From Ascidia mentula (Eukaryota; Chordata; Ascidiacea; Phlebobranchia; Ascidiidae): a DNA stretch of 64,000 nt. The notes beneath the pieces are model-generated. The model did not search any database. It saw nothing but the letters and a program-made list of their open reading frames with translations, and had not been told where the DNA came from. Numbering within the stretch: position 1 is the stretch's first letter; each line of letters starts with the position of its first letter. Below, piece after piece: positions 1 through 11,200 of the stretch. Made by a program: the position numbers and the translations under genes. Location: assembly GCA_947561715.1 (NCBI GenBank), contig OX387200.1, forward strand, positions 8,434,501-8,498,500, in the 5' to 3' direction.

Positions 1-565
1 TCAACAAACCTACAGCGTCAATACAAATCAAATCAACGGACGGAGAATCGTTCATGTGCGATCTTCAAAGTTTTTCACACCCATTGGGGTAAAATGACAT
101 TTTTTGTTATTGGGGTAAATGACAATTGTTTTCTTTTTTTGGGAAAGTTTAACTAACTTAAGTTGTACAATCTGTTTGATTTGACAAAGAAAATGGCGAT
201 TTATTTTGATTTTTATACATCAAAGCAACTTGCTTCCAACTTGTTTTCGCTTTTACCTGTATCAGTAATAACAATAGTACAAAGAAAACATGAAATGCTA
301 CTTTCGCAAAGAAAATTTCATTTATTTCACAACAAGCGCTGACAAAACATAACAGTTGACGAGTGGACCCAAACAGTACGGACACAGCACCACATTAGAT
401 GCACAGTTGATTGGTTGGAGTAATGAAGCAATCAAAAAGGCACTTCAGATAATAGCACCATCATTTGTATACAGTGAAATGCTCAAACGAAACAGCACAA
501 CAACTCACTGTGCTCTATCATTACGAGAATTAGAACAAAGTAAGGCACAGCGCACAGGAAAAACA
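1..565. other. 3' flank of the CCDC74-like gene
   Basis: I see no coding exon here. On the minus strand a polyadenylation hexamer AATAAA lies at 321-326, about 240 nt beyond the stop codon of the CCDC74-like gene, and a second lies at 200-205. The stretch is probably 3'UTR plus intergenic DNA. Confidence 0.5.
321..326 (-). promoter_or_regulatory. Candidate polyadenylation signal of the CCDC74-like gene
   Basis: This is AATAAA on the minus strand, about 240 nt downstream of the stop codon. It is a single hexamer match in AT-rich DNA, so support is weak. Confidence 0.35.
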
Positions 566-3428
566 TTACAAAATGTGAGGACCATCTTTTCTTGTTCTGG
601 ATTTCTGCAAGGCTTGTTGGCGTTTGCGTCGGTCTGCAATGTTGGTGTTCATGCTGTGTTTCAAGGCTGGCAATGCAACTCTTTCAGTTGCTGTATGTAA
701 CCTGCATAGAATTATATTGCCTGATTAATCACATGATTTGGATCATATTTGCCTAAATACAACATCAACAAAATACTGTGCGTCTCTGCACATTTAATAA
801 TTTTTGATTCGAGTTTACCAGACTATCAAGATTTAAAATTCGCATTTTTGTGTAAAAGCTGTGGGGACTTACTGTGCAGAATTGTGCTTTGGAAGGTGCT
901 GCTTTAATGAAACTTTAGGCAATTTCATCACTTCTTCTGACCTGGTCAACACATGCACATGTTGCAGAGTTTAAACACTTGTTAATATTATTATGTACAA
1001 GTTTTGTGCTCAGTAAGAAATACAAAATTCTGATTTAATTTTTTTCCATACCTGTTATTGACAAGCTGTGTAACATTTCGTAAACCAGATACAACTTGCA
1101 ATTATTTTATGTCAAGCATAGTCAATTGGTTTTGCATGCAGGTGTTACAATTGCAAAAAAAACTTTCTTCATGCCTCCAAAATACCTAGATTCTGTGATG
1201 TTGGATTTAGTGGAACCTCTGTTTGCATGTTTTTGATGATACAGAAGGTCTTTTAGGTCTGATTTAAGCATGGAATTTTCTTCCCTTTGTCTCGCACTTA
1301 GCTGAAAACAAATGCGTTCAACAATGAGAAACAAGAGTGGGAGTTGTTTACAAAACAATGATAAAACATTAAGTTTAAATTATTGCTATAGTGACATGTT
1401 CTCAACTCATTCTGTACATTTCCAGATATTTTGCTAACTTGACAAAACTTTAGACAAAAATATCATGTACCAACTTATGTTCAATCCTAATTTTCCCCTA
1501 AAACCCTTGCAATCAAATGGTGTTTCTGTTATTTTTGAGCTCTTATAAGTTTTACCTACCCCATGAAGATATTTGATAATAACTTCACATTCTGGCATGG
1601 AAGGCGATCGAGGTTCGACATCAGGACTTTCTTGCACCTAACAACAAGTTGTGGAAAGATAACAAGTAAATTTACAGAATAGTGTCAAGGCAAATTTGGT
1701 GTTTAAATTTGGAATGCAGTGTACATCATTGTGTTAATGAAGGTAACAATGTTTTACATAGTGGCAACCACACTTCATGGAGACAAACTGTGACTGTGCT
1801 AATACTGACGAAATTTGTTGGTCAATAACTTTTTAACTTACTCTCAAGGGGTCAAGTGAGAGGCCTAATGGCAGAATAGCTTGAGATATAGGGTCCTCAA
1901 AATATGAAGGGTCTTGGTTAAAAGAGCTATTTGCACTTGATGTTACATCATCAGTACTTTCGTTCAACCAACGTGAGGGAGTCTCTTCCTCGACGAAGGA
2001 AGTTGTTGACTGATCTCCATATTCCGTTGATACTTTTCGAGTTTTACCACTGCAGATTCAGAAACAATGGAATTCATATTTTGTATATACTGTCAAATTT
2101 GGTAATGACAACTAGGTATTATATAGCATACATGGGATGCAGCATAGGACATTGTTATATAATGCAGTGGTATGCTGCGACTCTTATTGGCAGTTGTCTT
2201 CAAAACACAATTTTAGGAAGTTTAAAACAACCTTTTTCTTTGACTTTTGAGAGCTTGTTGCAACATTGCATTTCTCCCCTGTGCATGTTTAAGTGCTTGC
2301 TGCAAATCTTTCACCTCCTCTTGTAGAATAATGCTTTGGAGATCACTTCCTACATAGACCAGAATAGACACTTAAGCTTTGTTATGGCACTCAAAGAAAG
2401 TTAAACCAATATTACATAGCTTTCACAATTTATTTTAACAATGAAAGCATCAGCCACAGATTGACAATGACCTGTTACACAGTATCAATAGATGGACTGA
2501 GTGCACTTGTGTCTTAGTGCGGGTACGTAGGCATAGCAACAAACCAGTATAACAGCACTTGACTTACTTAACTTGGGAATAAATTGTACAAGCCTTGCTC
2601 AAGATTAAGTCTGTTTGGTATTGCAATTCTGTTGGTGGCATGCTATGCAACTACTTTTACATTTCACATGTAAGTTTTTACATTCACAAGTAAGGAAATT
2701 TTATGTTGGAGTTATCAAGATCACTGACTAACCCCAATTGTGAAAATAATACCAAACAAAAAAGTAATTACATATATTAGACATAAAGACATACCACTTT
2801 TATCTGTGCTTGCGGAAAGCCTGGATGGAAGGTCACTGGTTGCTGCACAAAATAGCTTGCATTGTACAAAAACAAAAATGCCACAACAGGAAATAAATGC
2901 TTTGTTCAGTGTTTGTGAGCACATACTGAAAATATTAAAAACGATTTACCTTTATTTGGAAAAAGCTTTTTGTTCATCACAAACTTGAACTGCAGATCTG
3001 AAACATAAAAGCCCTTGTGTACAAAAATGAAATCATACATGTAAATGTATATCACACTTTGATACAATACAATAGTGAAAATAAATTGTGTTTTCCATAC
3101 CTTTATTTTCCTGTTTGAGGTGGTCTATTTCCTCATGCAGCTTTTTGAGTGTATCAGCATGCTGCTGCTGCAAAAACTTTATGCTTTTGTTGTAGTACAC
3201 CAGTCTCTGTTGCTCCGCCGGAGTCAAGTTATCGATAATTTGCATGTCAGCAGCCATCTGTGATCCGTCACCATGCCTCTCACCATTTTGGTGAACACCC
3301 ACACCAGCAGGGGGCAGTGTTTGCAGTCTGTCCCTTAAAAATGGTTTTGGGTAGCGGGAACGATCAAGTGTTGAAACTCGTGACCATGAGGGCAGGTTGC
3401 CTAATGGTGGCAGAGCGCTAGATGACAT
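566..3428 (-). CDS. CCDC74-like coiled-coil protein
   Basis: Eight exons on the minus strand: 3428-3101, 2997-2950, 2842-2795, 2349-2232, 2049-1842, 1637-1560, 1301-1217 and 690-566. Phases are consistent and give 345 residues with the stop at 566-568. Exon 1 encodes a basic N-terminus followed by a coiled coil containing SIKFLQQQHADTLKKLHEEI, the most conserved stretch of the CCDC74A/B family. Exon 4 continues as heptad-rich helix. Exon 6 carries PECEVIIKYLH, resembling the family's RQCEVLIREL. The last exon carries ERVALPALKHS and a basic end (IADRRKRQQALQKSR) like the family C-terminus. Human CCDC74A is of similar length. The family is linked in the literature to microtubules and the spindle; that function is inferred here. 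The least certain junction is the exon 7 donor (GTTCCA), chosen because it alone gives the right phase for the last exon. Confidence 0.87.
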
Positions 3429-3955
3429 GTGTGTATTTAACTGCTAGGTCTTTAGTGACATCTTACAAGAATGCCACTCAGCAATTTTCAAAGTAATCAG
3501 CTACACCTGTTTATAACAAAACGCTTTATCAACAAAAGTTGTGAATTTAATATATACTTTTTGTTTAAAAAAGCATTGATGTAAATTCTGTACAAATTCT
3601 TGGAGTATGTCATCTTCTTGGCAATCACTTTTGGTTCTAAGCTGTCACATCCCGTTTATATAATGTACAATCTGCTTTTTTCATTACTTTTTATTGCTTT
3701 TGAAGGGAGAATAAACTATGCTATGCATGTTGGTATGCTACTCACACAAGGACAACACAATAGTTTTTCTGTGCTAATTCGGAGTTAATACCGCCATTAA
3801 CAGCAGGCACTGGAATTTTTGCAGATACCCGTTAAAAAATGTAAATTAATTAAATTACGTTGGTAGAGATCCCCTTATATGTGAAGGTTGCCTGGCAAGT
3901 TGTGCGCTTGCGCACCAGTGTACCTTGGCCACAATATACCCCGTGAAACCACTGA
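3429..3955. other. Intergenic, upstream of the CCDC74-like gene
   Basis: I see no exon or recognisable repeat. It presumably contains the promoter of the minus-strand CCDC74-like gene, but I cannot point to a specific element. Confidence 0.3.
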
Positions 3956-4230
3956 GCTCCTGTAGCTCAGTTGGTAGAGTGTCTAGGTTGGAAAGTTTTT
4001 GTGCAGAGGATTTTGTTAATGCATTAGCTCATTAATATTGCGCTGATTATCGGTAAATTTACACTAAAATGTGCGGCGGATTTATTGACATTTTTTCCAA
4101 TCTGGTAGAGCGTTGGGCCTGGTTAGCCCAGGGTCGTGAGTCCAAACCTCACCGGGAGCTTGTTTTTTCAAATCTTGCTCCGACTTGTAAGGAAAAAGTG
4201 GCTGATCTAGCTAGACTGCATTGCCTGGGC
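3956..4230 (+). repeat. tRNA-derived SINE interrupted by a small insertion
   Basis: Leaving out 3980-4110, the head folds as a 73-nt tRNA-like sequence. The acceptor strand GCTCCTG (3956) pairs with CGGGAGC (4153-4159), with one G-U. The D arm is GCTC/GAGC, the anticodon stem TGGGC/GCCCA and the T stem GTGAG/CTCAC with loop TCCAAAC. A non-tRNA tail follows, containing CTCCGACTTGTAAGGAAAAA, and this tail is found inverted near 14890. A tRNA head joined to a shared unrelated tail is the normal build of a SINE. The same family leaves fragments at 14890-14994 and 29083-29146. Confidence 0.7.
3980..4102. mobile_element. Small MITE-like insertion with 8-bp target duplication
   Basis: A 123-bp AT-rich insert sits in the D-arm region of the SINE and is flanked by the 8-bp direct repeat TGGTAGAG (3972-3979 and 4103-4110). 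Removing the insert and one repeat restores the tRNA-like fold. An 8-bp duplication is typical of the hAT superfamily. Short inverted TTGGAAA/TTTCCAA segments lie near the ends (3988-3994 and 4094-4100) but not exactly at them, so assignment to hAT is tentative. Confidence 0.55.
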
Positions 4231-5201
4231 TGGCAAACCTCATAATTAATTAAATTTATTTTCCCCATGCACAAATAATGAAAACTTTGCAGAGGTAAAA
4301 ACAATAAATCTAACAGATTGGATAGTGAAAAGAGTTAAACCATTCATCACAAATTAAAAGTACTTCTCACACGCAGCAATTTATGACGTATGATATGACA
4401 CATATTATGGATTTGAGGAATTAAATGTTGAAGTCTCACCATTTCTGATAGAGAAACAACACCGACCTTGCAGGTTTACAATAATAGCCCTATTTTAAGA
4501 AAAACATATCACCTTATTCTAAGAATAACACTGCAAAACCAAAGTTATCTAAATAATCTGAAGTGAGATTCAACACAAACATTTTTCAGGCAGCCGGAAG
4601 TAGTCATGGAAATAGACGCAGCAAGAAATCACGAAACGTTGTGAGGTTTTGAGTATTTGCAAAATGTTTAAAAACTATTTTTCTGAAATATTAAATGTAT
4701 ATTAACGCAAAAAAAGAATAAAAAAGTAGTCGTTAAAATAAACAATTTTATAATTTTAAATAGATTAGCACATGGCATTTTCATTAGTTGCCATGACGTA
4801 TTCAATGGTAACCTGACGAAATAAAAATATCATCGCTGTCGTTTGGCAGATGCGAAACGAGATACTGTTGGGCTCGGCTGGAAACAATAGTAAAAACGTT
4901 TCTAACGTTACACTCCCACATTGTAACGTACTACAAATATTCCACTCGTTATTTGCGTTCATTGAAAGTATTACGAAAAGTTTTCCTAATTTGCTGTGGT
5001 ATAGTATAAAACAAATCGGAAAGTAGGCCAAGCTACATGGTAGTATATAAGTCCAGTACTAACAGAGAAGGAAATGATTATTTTGTTTGACATATAACTA
5101 AAAGTCATTAGAAGTGAATTTTGTTCTTTAAAATTGTGTTAGCATAGCCTATTCTTTCTGGGAGAATATTAAAACCTATTCTCGATAGGAAAGCGATAGG
5201 C
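4231..5201. other. Intergenic, upstream of gene A
   Basis: AT-rich sequence without a supported exon. The short open frames here have no splice context and no recognisable domain. The promoter and 5'UTR of gene A should lie in the last few hundred bases. Confidence 0.3.
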
Positions 5202-8200
5202 ATGATGAGTTGGACATTTCTGCTCTGCTTCACTGGTTTTGTGACCTGTGCCTTAGGCCAAGTAGGTTCCCCGTTTATTGACCAAAGCGAATTATCGTCC
5301 ATGGTTGTTGACATCGTCGAAAATTCCTTAAAATATTCCGAAATGCAGGTAAACTAAATTTCTTGTGTAGGACTACCACCTAGGTACTTTAGGTACTCTA
5401 TTCACATTTCACATTTTATTCAGAGCCACTTGGATTCTCTTAGTTACAGCAGCCAAACCTTAAACGGCGAAAGCTTGTTGGATGAGGTGGGCGAAAATTA
5501 CGATCAAGTCTTTAATTAGATTTTAATTTATTTTATGTGATTCGCACCAATCTATGAACAGTAAATAGTAAACACACCGATCTAAATGGTTCAACAATAC
5601 GTAGCATGTGCGGTAAGATGGACTTCTTATAATTCCGGGAACGCTTTAATGTCGTTTACACAGTTGAGCACCACCCTCGGAACAAAGTTACAGAATCGAA
5701 TTTCATCTGTCACGAGCCTGCGTACTGCTGTGGAATCAGCTTACGGCGGGTCACCTAACAATGAACAGTGTTGTGGTCTCACAATCACGCTCACAGAAGA
5801 TTCCAGATTTAAACAACCGGTAAGGCCTCTAAGTTTGCCTTGTTCACATTGCCAACTGCCCCCTAAAACTGAGAAAATAAAATGGAAAAATGCCTCTGCT
5901 TTAATGGGACAATGCTTTTTTTTGGAAACACAGTTTTTCATAAATGTGATTAAAAGTGAGGGTTAAAATCGTTGCGATCATTTAGGGCTAGAATGGCGAG
6001 TGATTACCGAAATCGCTTTATAGGGCTTTAAGAAATAATAATGCTAACAAAATGTATACGGCGTATACATTTTCAATGTATATGACCCATCCCCTTTAAC
6101 TGCTATGTTATGTTTGAAAGGCGTAAGCTTTCAATATCGAAAAAACAGCATTTGTATACGTAGGGGAAAAATTTGGTTTGTTTTTTGCTTGTATGCAACA
6201 GGTGTCAACTGGTCACGTCTGTGAACGACTGTCCTCAAGCGCTCTTTTCACCTCAACTCGCCTCTCGGAGGTATTTCTTTCTACATGCCTTCAAAACCTG
6301 GAAAACACACCTGCACTAAAATGGCAGTACTTTGGTAGTGAGGAGGGTCTCACTACCTTGTTTCCAGCTGCAAAATTCACTGACTGCGGGTCGTATGACA
6401 ATAGATTCAGGTAAAAGATTTACCTTTAAAATTAAGTGGTTTCATTGAGTGTACTGAGTATACTGAGTATACAAATACAGTTCATTTTTGATACAAATCT
6501 AACCCGTAACGAGTTTATTTTCAGACCTTGGTACGTGGGAGCCAACGTCCCAGAAGGGAAGCAAGTTGTGATAGTGGTTGATAAGAGCGGTTCGATGAGT
6601 CAGACCGATGAAAATGGCGTGTCCTTTATTTCCCTGGCTAGAGACGCAGCAAAGACGGTTATCAACACCCTAAATCCGACGGACCAGGTTTTTAGCTACA
6701 TAAACGACATCTGTAGTTTTAGATTTCTGCGTTGCAGAAGTGAACTTTTGTGAAAGCTTACATACACTATATGCTATACATTTCATGAAACTTGGATTAA
6801 TGTTTATTGATAATATTTTTTTAGTTGTAGTTATTCAGCTATTATTTTACTTATGCAAGTAATCTCAAGTGTAAACCCATAACTTTTAAGTTCGCCGTCG
6901 TCACTTTTTCCACCACCGCGGAAGTTTTTTCGGATAGTTCTCTTCCAAATGGTAACTGCTTTTCCACAACATTTGCGCAAGCCACACCTCAAAATATTGC
7001 GAGAGTGGAAGCTTTTATTAACTCAATACAGCCTGGTGGTAAGTATTGCAAGTATTACACTGTATTTGTGTACAGTATGCAAAATGCAGTAAATTGCAAG
7101 AAAATTGTTTGCCTTTTGCACAAAACGGTTGCGTGGTTTTGATAAAAATATTTTGTAAAATCAAATATTTCGCAAATGTTTGGATCCGCGCAAGTGCCGT
7201 CTGCATAAAAAATTATAATTTTAATTCGATTTTCGTTTTTCAGGTGCGACGTATTATGATCGGGCAATGGATGCCGCTTTCGCGTATTTTAGCAACAACC
7301 CAGCAACAAACAAAGGTTAGATATTACATCCATCTAACAAGTTATCTACAGTAATAAACTTCACAATTGCCGCAAAAAGTTACAAAATCTTTTTTCAAGA
7401 ATTATTTTGAAAAAACAGTAAATATTCGCACGATTTCTGAACACATGTTTCGAAAGCACATTTTGTGACTAGAAACACTTGCTCATCCATATGGAATGTT
7501 TGCGCAACACTTTGTAACCGGACACCTGGTTTCTATTGTAAACCCCACATTAGTGCCACAAAAGCTTTCTATAAAAAGGTCGACGTCTTTTGCTGGTTCT
7601 AGACATTGAATAAGTGGCGCGTGATTATGATGCAATATAATTACAGTTACATTATTGGCCTCGACAGATTAATCAACACTGTGACAATTGTTTTATTAAC
7701 TGTTTCTGTTTTTGTGTTATAAATATTAAAAAAAAGGCAAAATTCTATGACATTAGAACAAACTGTTTAACCATCCTTCATCATATTTTTCAATATATTT
7801 GCATGACGTCAGATCGAGTGATTCTGTTTATGTCGGACGGGGAGCCGACGGATGCAAATCCAGTAGCAACCCTTGAGAACTTGAACAACGCAGTCAACAA
7901 TTCTGTGGTTATGCTTACTTACGGAATGGGAAATGCAGGTAAAAGTAGTGGTAAGTTTGTTACAATAATAAGTTGACGCTTTTCGTGGTTCAAAGATTTC
8001 TTGGTGCTCCAGAGGATGGCAGCTGCAACAACCGCAACTGTTGGGTCTGATCGAAAGGTACGATGAGATGACTGCTTGGAATTCTTTATCAAAATTATAT
8101 GACATTGGAATGAAATGGAAAACGTTAAACTGAAATACTGCTGCAGTTTGCAATGTTGACAATCTTATTACTATCGGACTCAGTCCGTCAAAATCGATTT

Positions 8201-11200
8201 CTAAATTCTAGGTTAAATTTCCAAATTAAAACAATTTGAATGCAATCAACACCAAACAAATGCCACCTGGTCGTTTTTTCAGCCTGGAATATTCACGCAA
8301 ATATCGACGCCGTCGAACCTTCGAAACGAGATGGCCTCCTACTATAACTTCTTTTCTGTTACCGGACAAGTTATCAACGAACCGATATGGACTGTCCCTT
8401 ATCTTGATGCTTTTGGACTGGGTATACATAAGCTTTGAGTAAAATTAGTATTTTGGTAATTTGGTTTAAACTTTGGACTATGCTGATGCCTTACACTTTG
8501 TAACAACACCATTTCAGGACTATTGATCACAGCCAGCCTACCTGTGTACTCCAACAACAATTTAATTGGCGTAGTTGCGGCAGATCTTACTATAGAAGAA
8601 CTATTCGCGGATTCCAGTTACTTTAAACCTACAGAAACCTCATACACATTTGTAATCAACTCCCAGGGTATTATTTTTGGTTTAAACAGGTTTTATGTGT
8701 GTAAATTGTTTTATTTTGCCAAACAATTGTGTTAGAAGAAAGATACATTTCAGTAGACTATACAATTTTGAAATATACGTTCGACTATTCACGCAGGCCT
8801 GGTCATCAACCACCCGAACTTTCCATACGTCTCAACGACAGACCCTCTCTTTGTGTCGGCAACTGCTTTTGAGCGTGATGACAATTTTCTTTCAATTTTC
8901 GACTCTATGAAAAGGTTTTTGTGACTTTAATGTTCTATACGTTGGTAATATATTAGATCTTTTTAGTACAGCAAAAAGGTAATATATCTTTTTAGTAAAA
9001 AAAATCAGTGGTTCCCAACCTACAGGGTACGCGGATATGCAGAGGGGTCCGTAGGATGGTTTCAGGGGGGCTATAAAATATGAACAGCAGACCAATCGTT
9101 CAAATTTACCTATAATATGTTGTTTTTCTGCTCTCCTGTTTCTCTTTTATTCGTTTCAAGGTAATTTCGGTTTCTGATCTTTTGTGTATACTTAATGTTG
9201 CACTCATTCTTGTATCTCAAGAAATATAGAACTTATCTGGTGACAAGAACCCAAGGTAAATTTTAGGTGGGGAAAAACTTCGCAAAAGTGGTTTGTGGCC
9301 ACAAAAAGGTTGGGAACTACTTGGGAAACTAATAATAAATGAATTATAGCTTTCGTAACCTTTTTGCGCTTTGTTGCGATTTTAATATATACTTATTGAT
9401 ACGGTGTGTGATCGACAGCATGCCAGGGGCCTTTGGTCTTTTGATCCAGTTTCTATTTATTAATCACATTGAATTATATCTGTTAGCAATTACAAACTGA
9501 CTATATGCTGGTGATGTTTTGTAAGCTGCACTTTTACTCTTGGTATTTAAAACTTTATTCAGTGGCGGTTCTGGCAACAAAACTTTTGTTTCCACGAAAG
9601 TCCTGCCGCAAGGTGACAGCTCCATGTACGGCGTTAGAGTGTTCAGCGTGACATCCACGTACTTTTGGAAACAGGCTAGTTGATATTTTCTGTCTAAAAT
9701 AAATGTGTCGCATAACTTTACAATTTGCCAAAGATTCCTGGGACCACCTTCTCTTTGTGTTTGGTTCTAATTGAAGAAGACGTACAGAAGGTACTACAAG
9801 ACCAGGGTTCCCTTCCTAGAAACAGCTTTCTTTATCACCGCCTTGATTTGGTTTCTCCTCAACAAGGGTGTCAACACTCAAACAACTACGGTGCTCTTGG
9901 TCAGTGATCTTCTATTACATAGTGCTTTTTTTTTATCTTGCGTGCATCCAGATATACCGATCTTTTTGTAGACATTTCTACCACCTGGATTTAAATGTAA
10001 CTGCTTACTTTCCGTGCAACATGACGATACCTTATATTTTAGGTTACACTCAAAACGCTTATATCCATACATTTTAAAGAAAGTTTGCGAAAGTCTTGTT
10101 CTACAAACTATGAAAAATTATTAATTTTCTTCTAATTAAAAAAAATCCGTTTATGTAGCGTAACTGCAGCTCTTTTATGTTGCAAACTTGTCTTGCTATA
10201 CAAACTGCATACTGCTAACTTGTCAAAAGTACGAATAAAGAATGGTATATACCACAAACATTTGTATTATCACAGAGACGGTTACAGTTGATCGTTTTGA
10301 ATTACAAACTTTTGATTTGCAATTGGTTTTATTCAGAAATAAACTGTGCTTCCAGGTGTTAGTTCGGTGGCTCTAGCGGCGAGAGCATTTAAAGATCCCG
10401 AGCTGTATCTTGCAACACAGGAAACTTCCACCGCAGTTCAGGCTATCGTTAACTACATGGAAGGTGTATCTACTACCAGTCCTAACATAAAGGTATGAAT
10501 GAATAACTGTGTTGCTTTTCTGGCACGAAGGTGGGAAAGAAAGAGAAACCACAAAGTCAGAAAACTGTTTTTTTTTAATTTGAAACAAAAGGAACGTGAA
10601 AGTAATACGTTTTGTCGCTGTATACATTTTGCTTATCACCTATAAACTCGCCCTATATACGCCAAGCTAATTTGCGCATGTTTTTGCAGAACGGGGTAAA
10701 GGACTTGGTGGTGGCGACACAGGTTGCCAACCAGTTCTGGAACAACACAAGCGACGTGGAGCTCAACAAACGCGTTTTGTGGAGATACATCGGAACGTCA
10801 GACGGAATGTTTCGCAATTTCCCAGGCACTCAAATGCCTGGCAACTTCGACCCAGTCGTCCGCGGCTGGTACGAAAAAAACGCTTAATGATAATTATCTC
10901 TTCTGTACATAATAAAAATAACACAGTGTTTTGCCATTTTGATCTTGTTTTCTTTGCCTATCGTTCAGAATCAGTTTTTTTGCGTCAGGTACGAACAATC
11001 CCATGCGAACCGCGAAAAATACGTGATCACGCCGCCGTATCGTGACGCAGCAAGTGGTGTCAGTGTAATCACATTGGCCAGGGCATTGTACGAAGGAAAG
11101 TAAGTTGACTTTTTCTGTTCTGTCCGTTGTTAAGGCGGCCAGAAACTTTATGACACAATTGTTGGACACTCGACTGTATCATTTTCTTTTGTGTAGACCT

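Noticed and set aside
1938..1960. CTGATGATG on the minus strand near 1950
   Set aside because: It lies within exon 5 of the CCDC74-like gene and has no following hammerhead stems.
2100..2180. Similarity between ACATGGGATGCAGCATAGGACA near 2130 and a stretch near 62318
   Set aside because: About 18 of 23 bases match and I see no extension or ends; too weak to call a repeat.
3956..4159. A functional tRNA gene
   Set aside because: The tRNA-like head is interrupted by 131 bp, has a non-purine after the anticodon and is joined to a repeated tail; it is a SINE.
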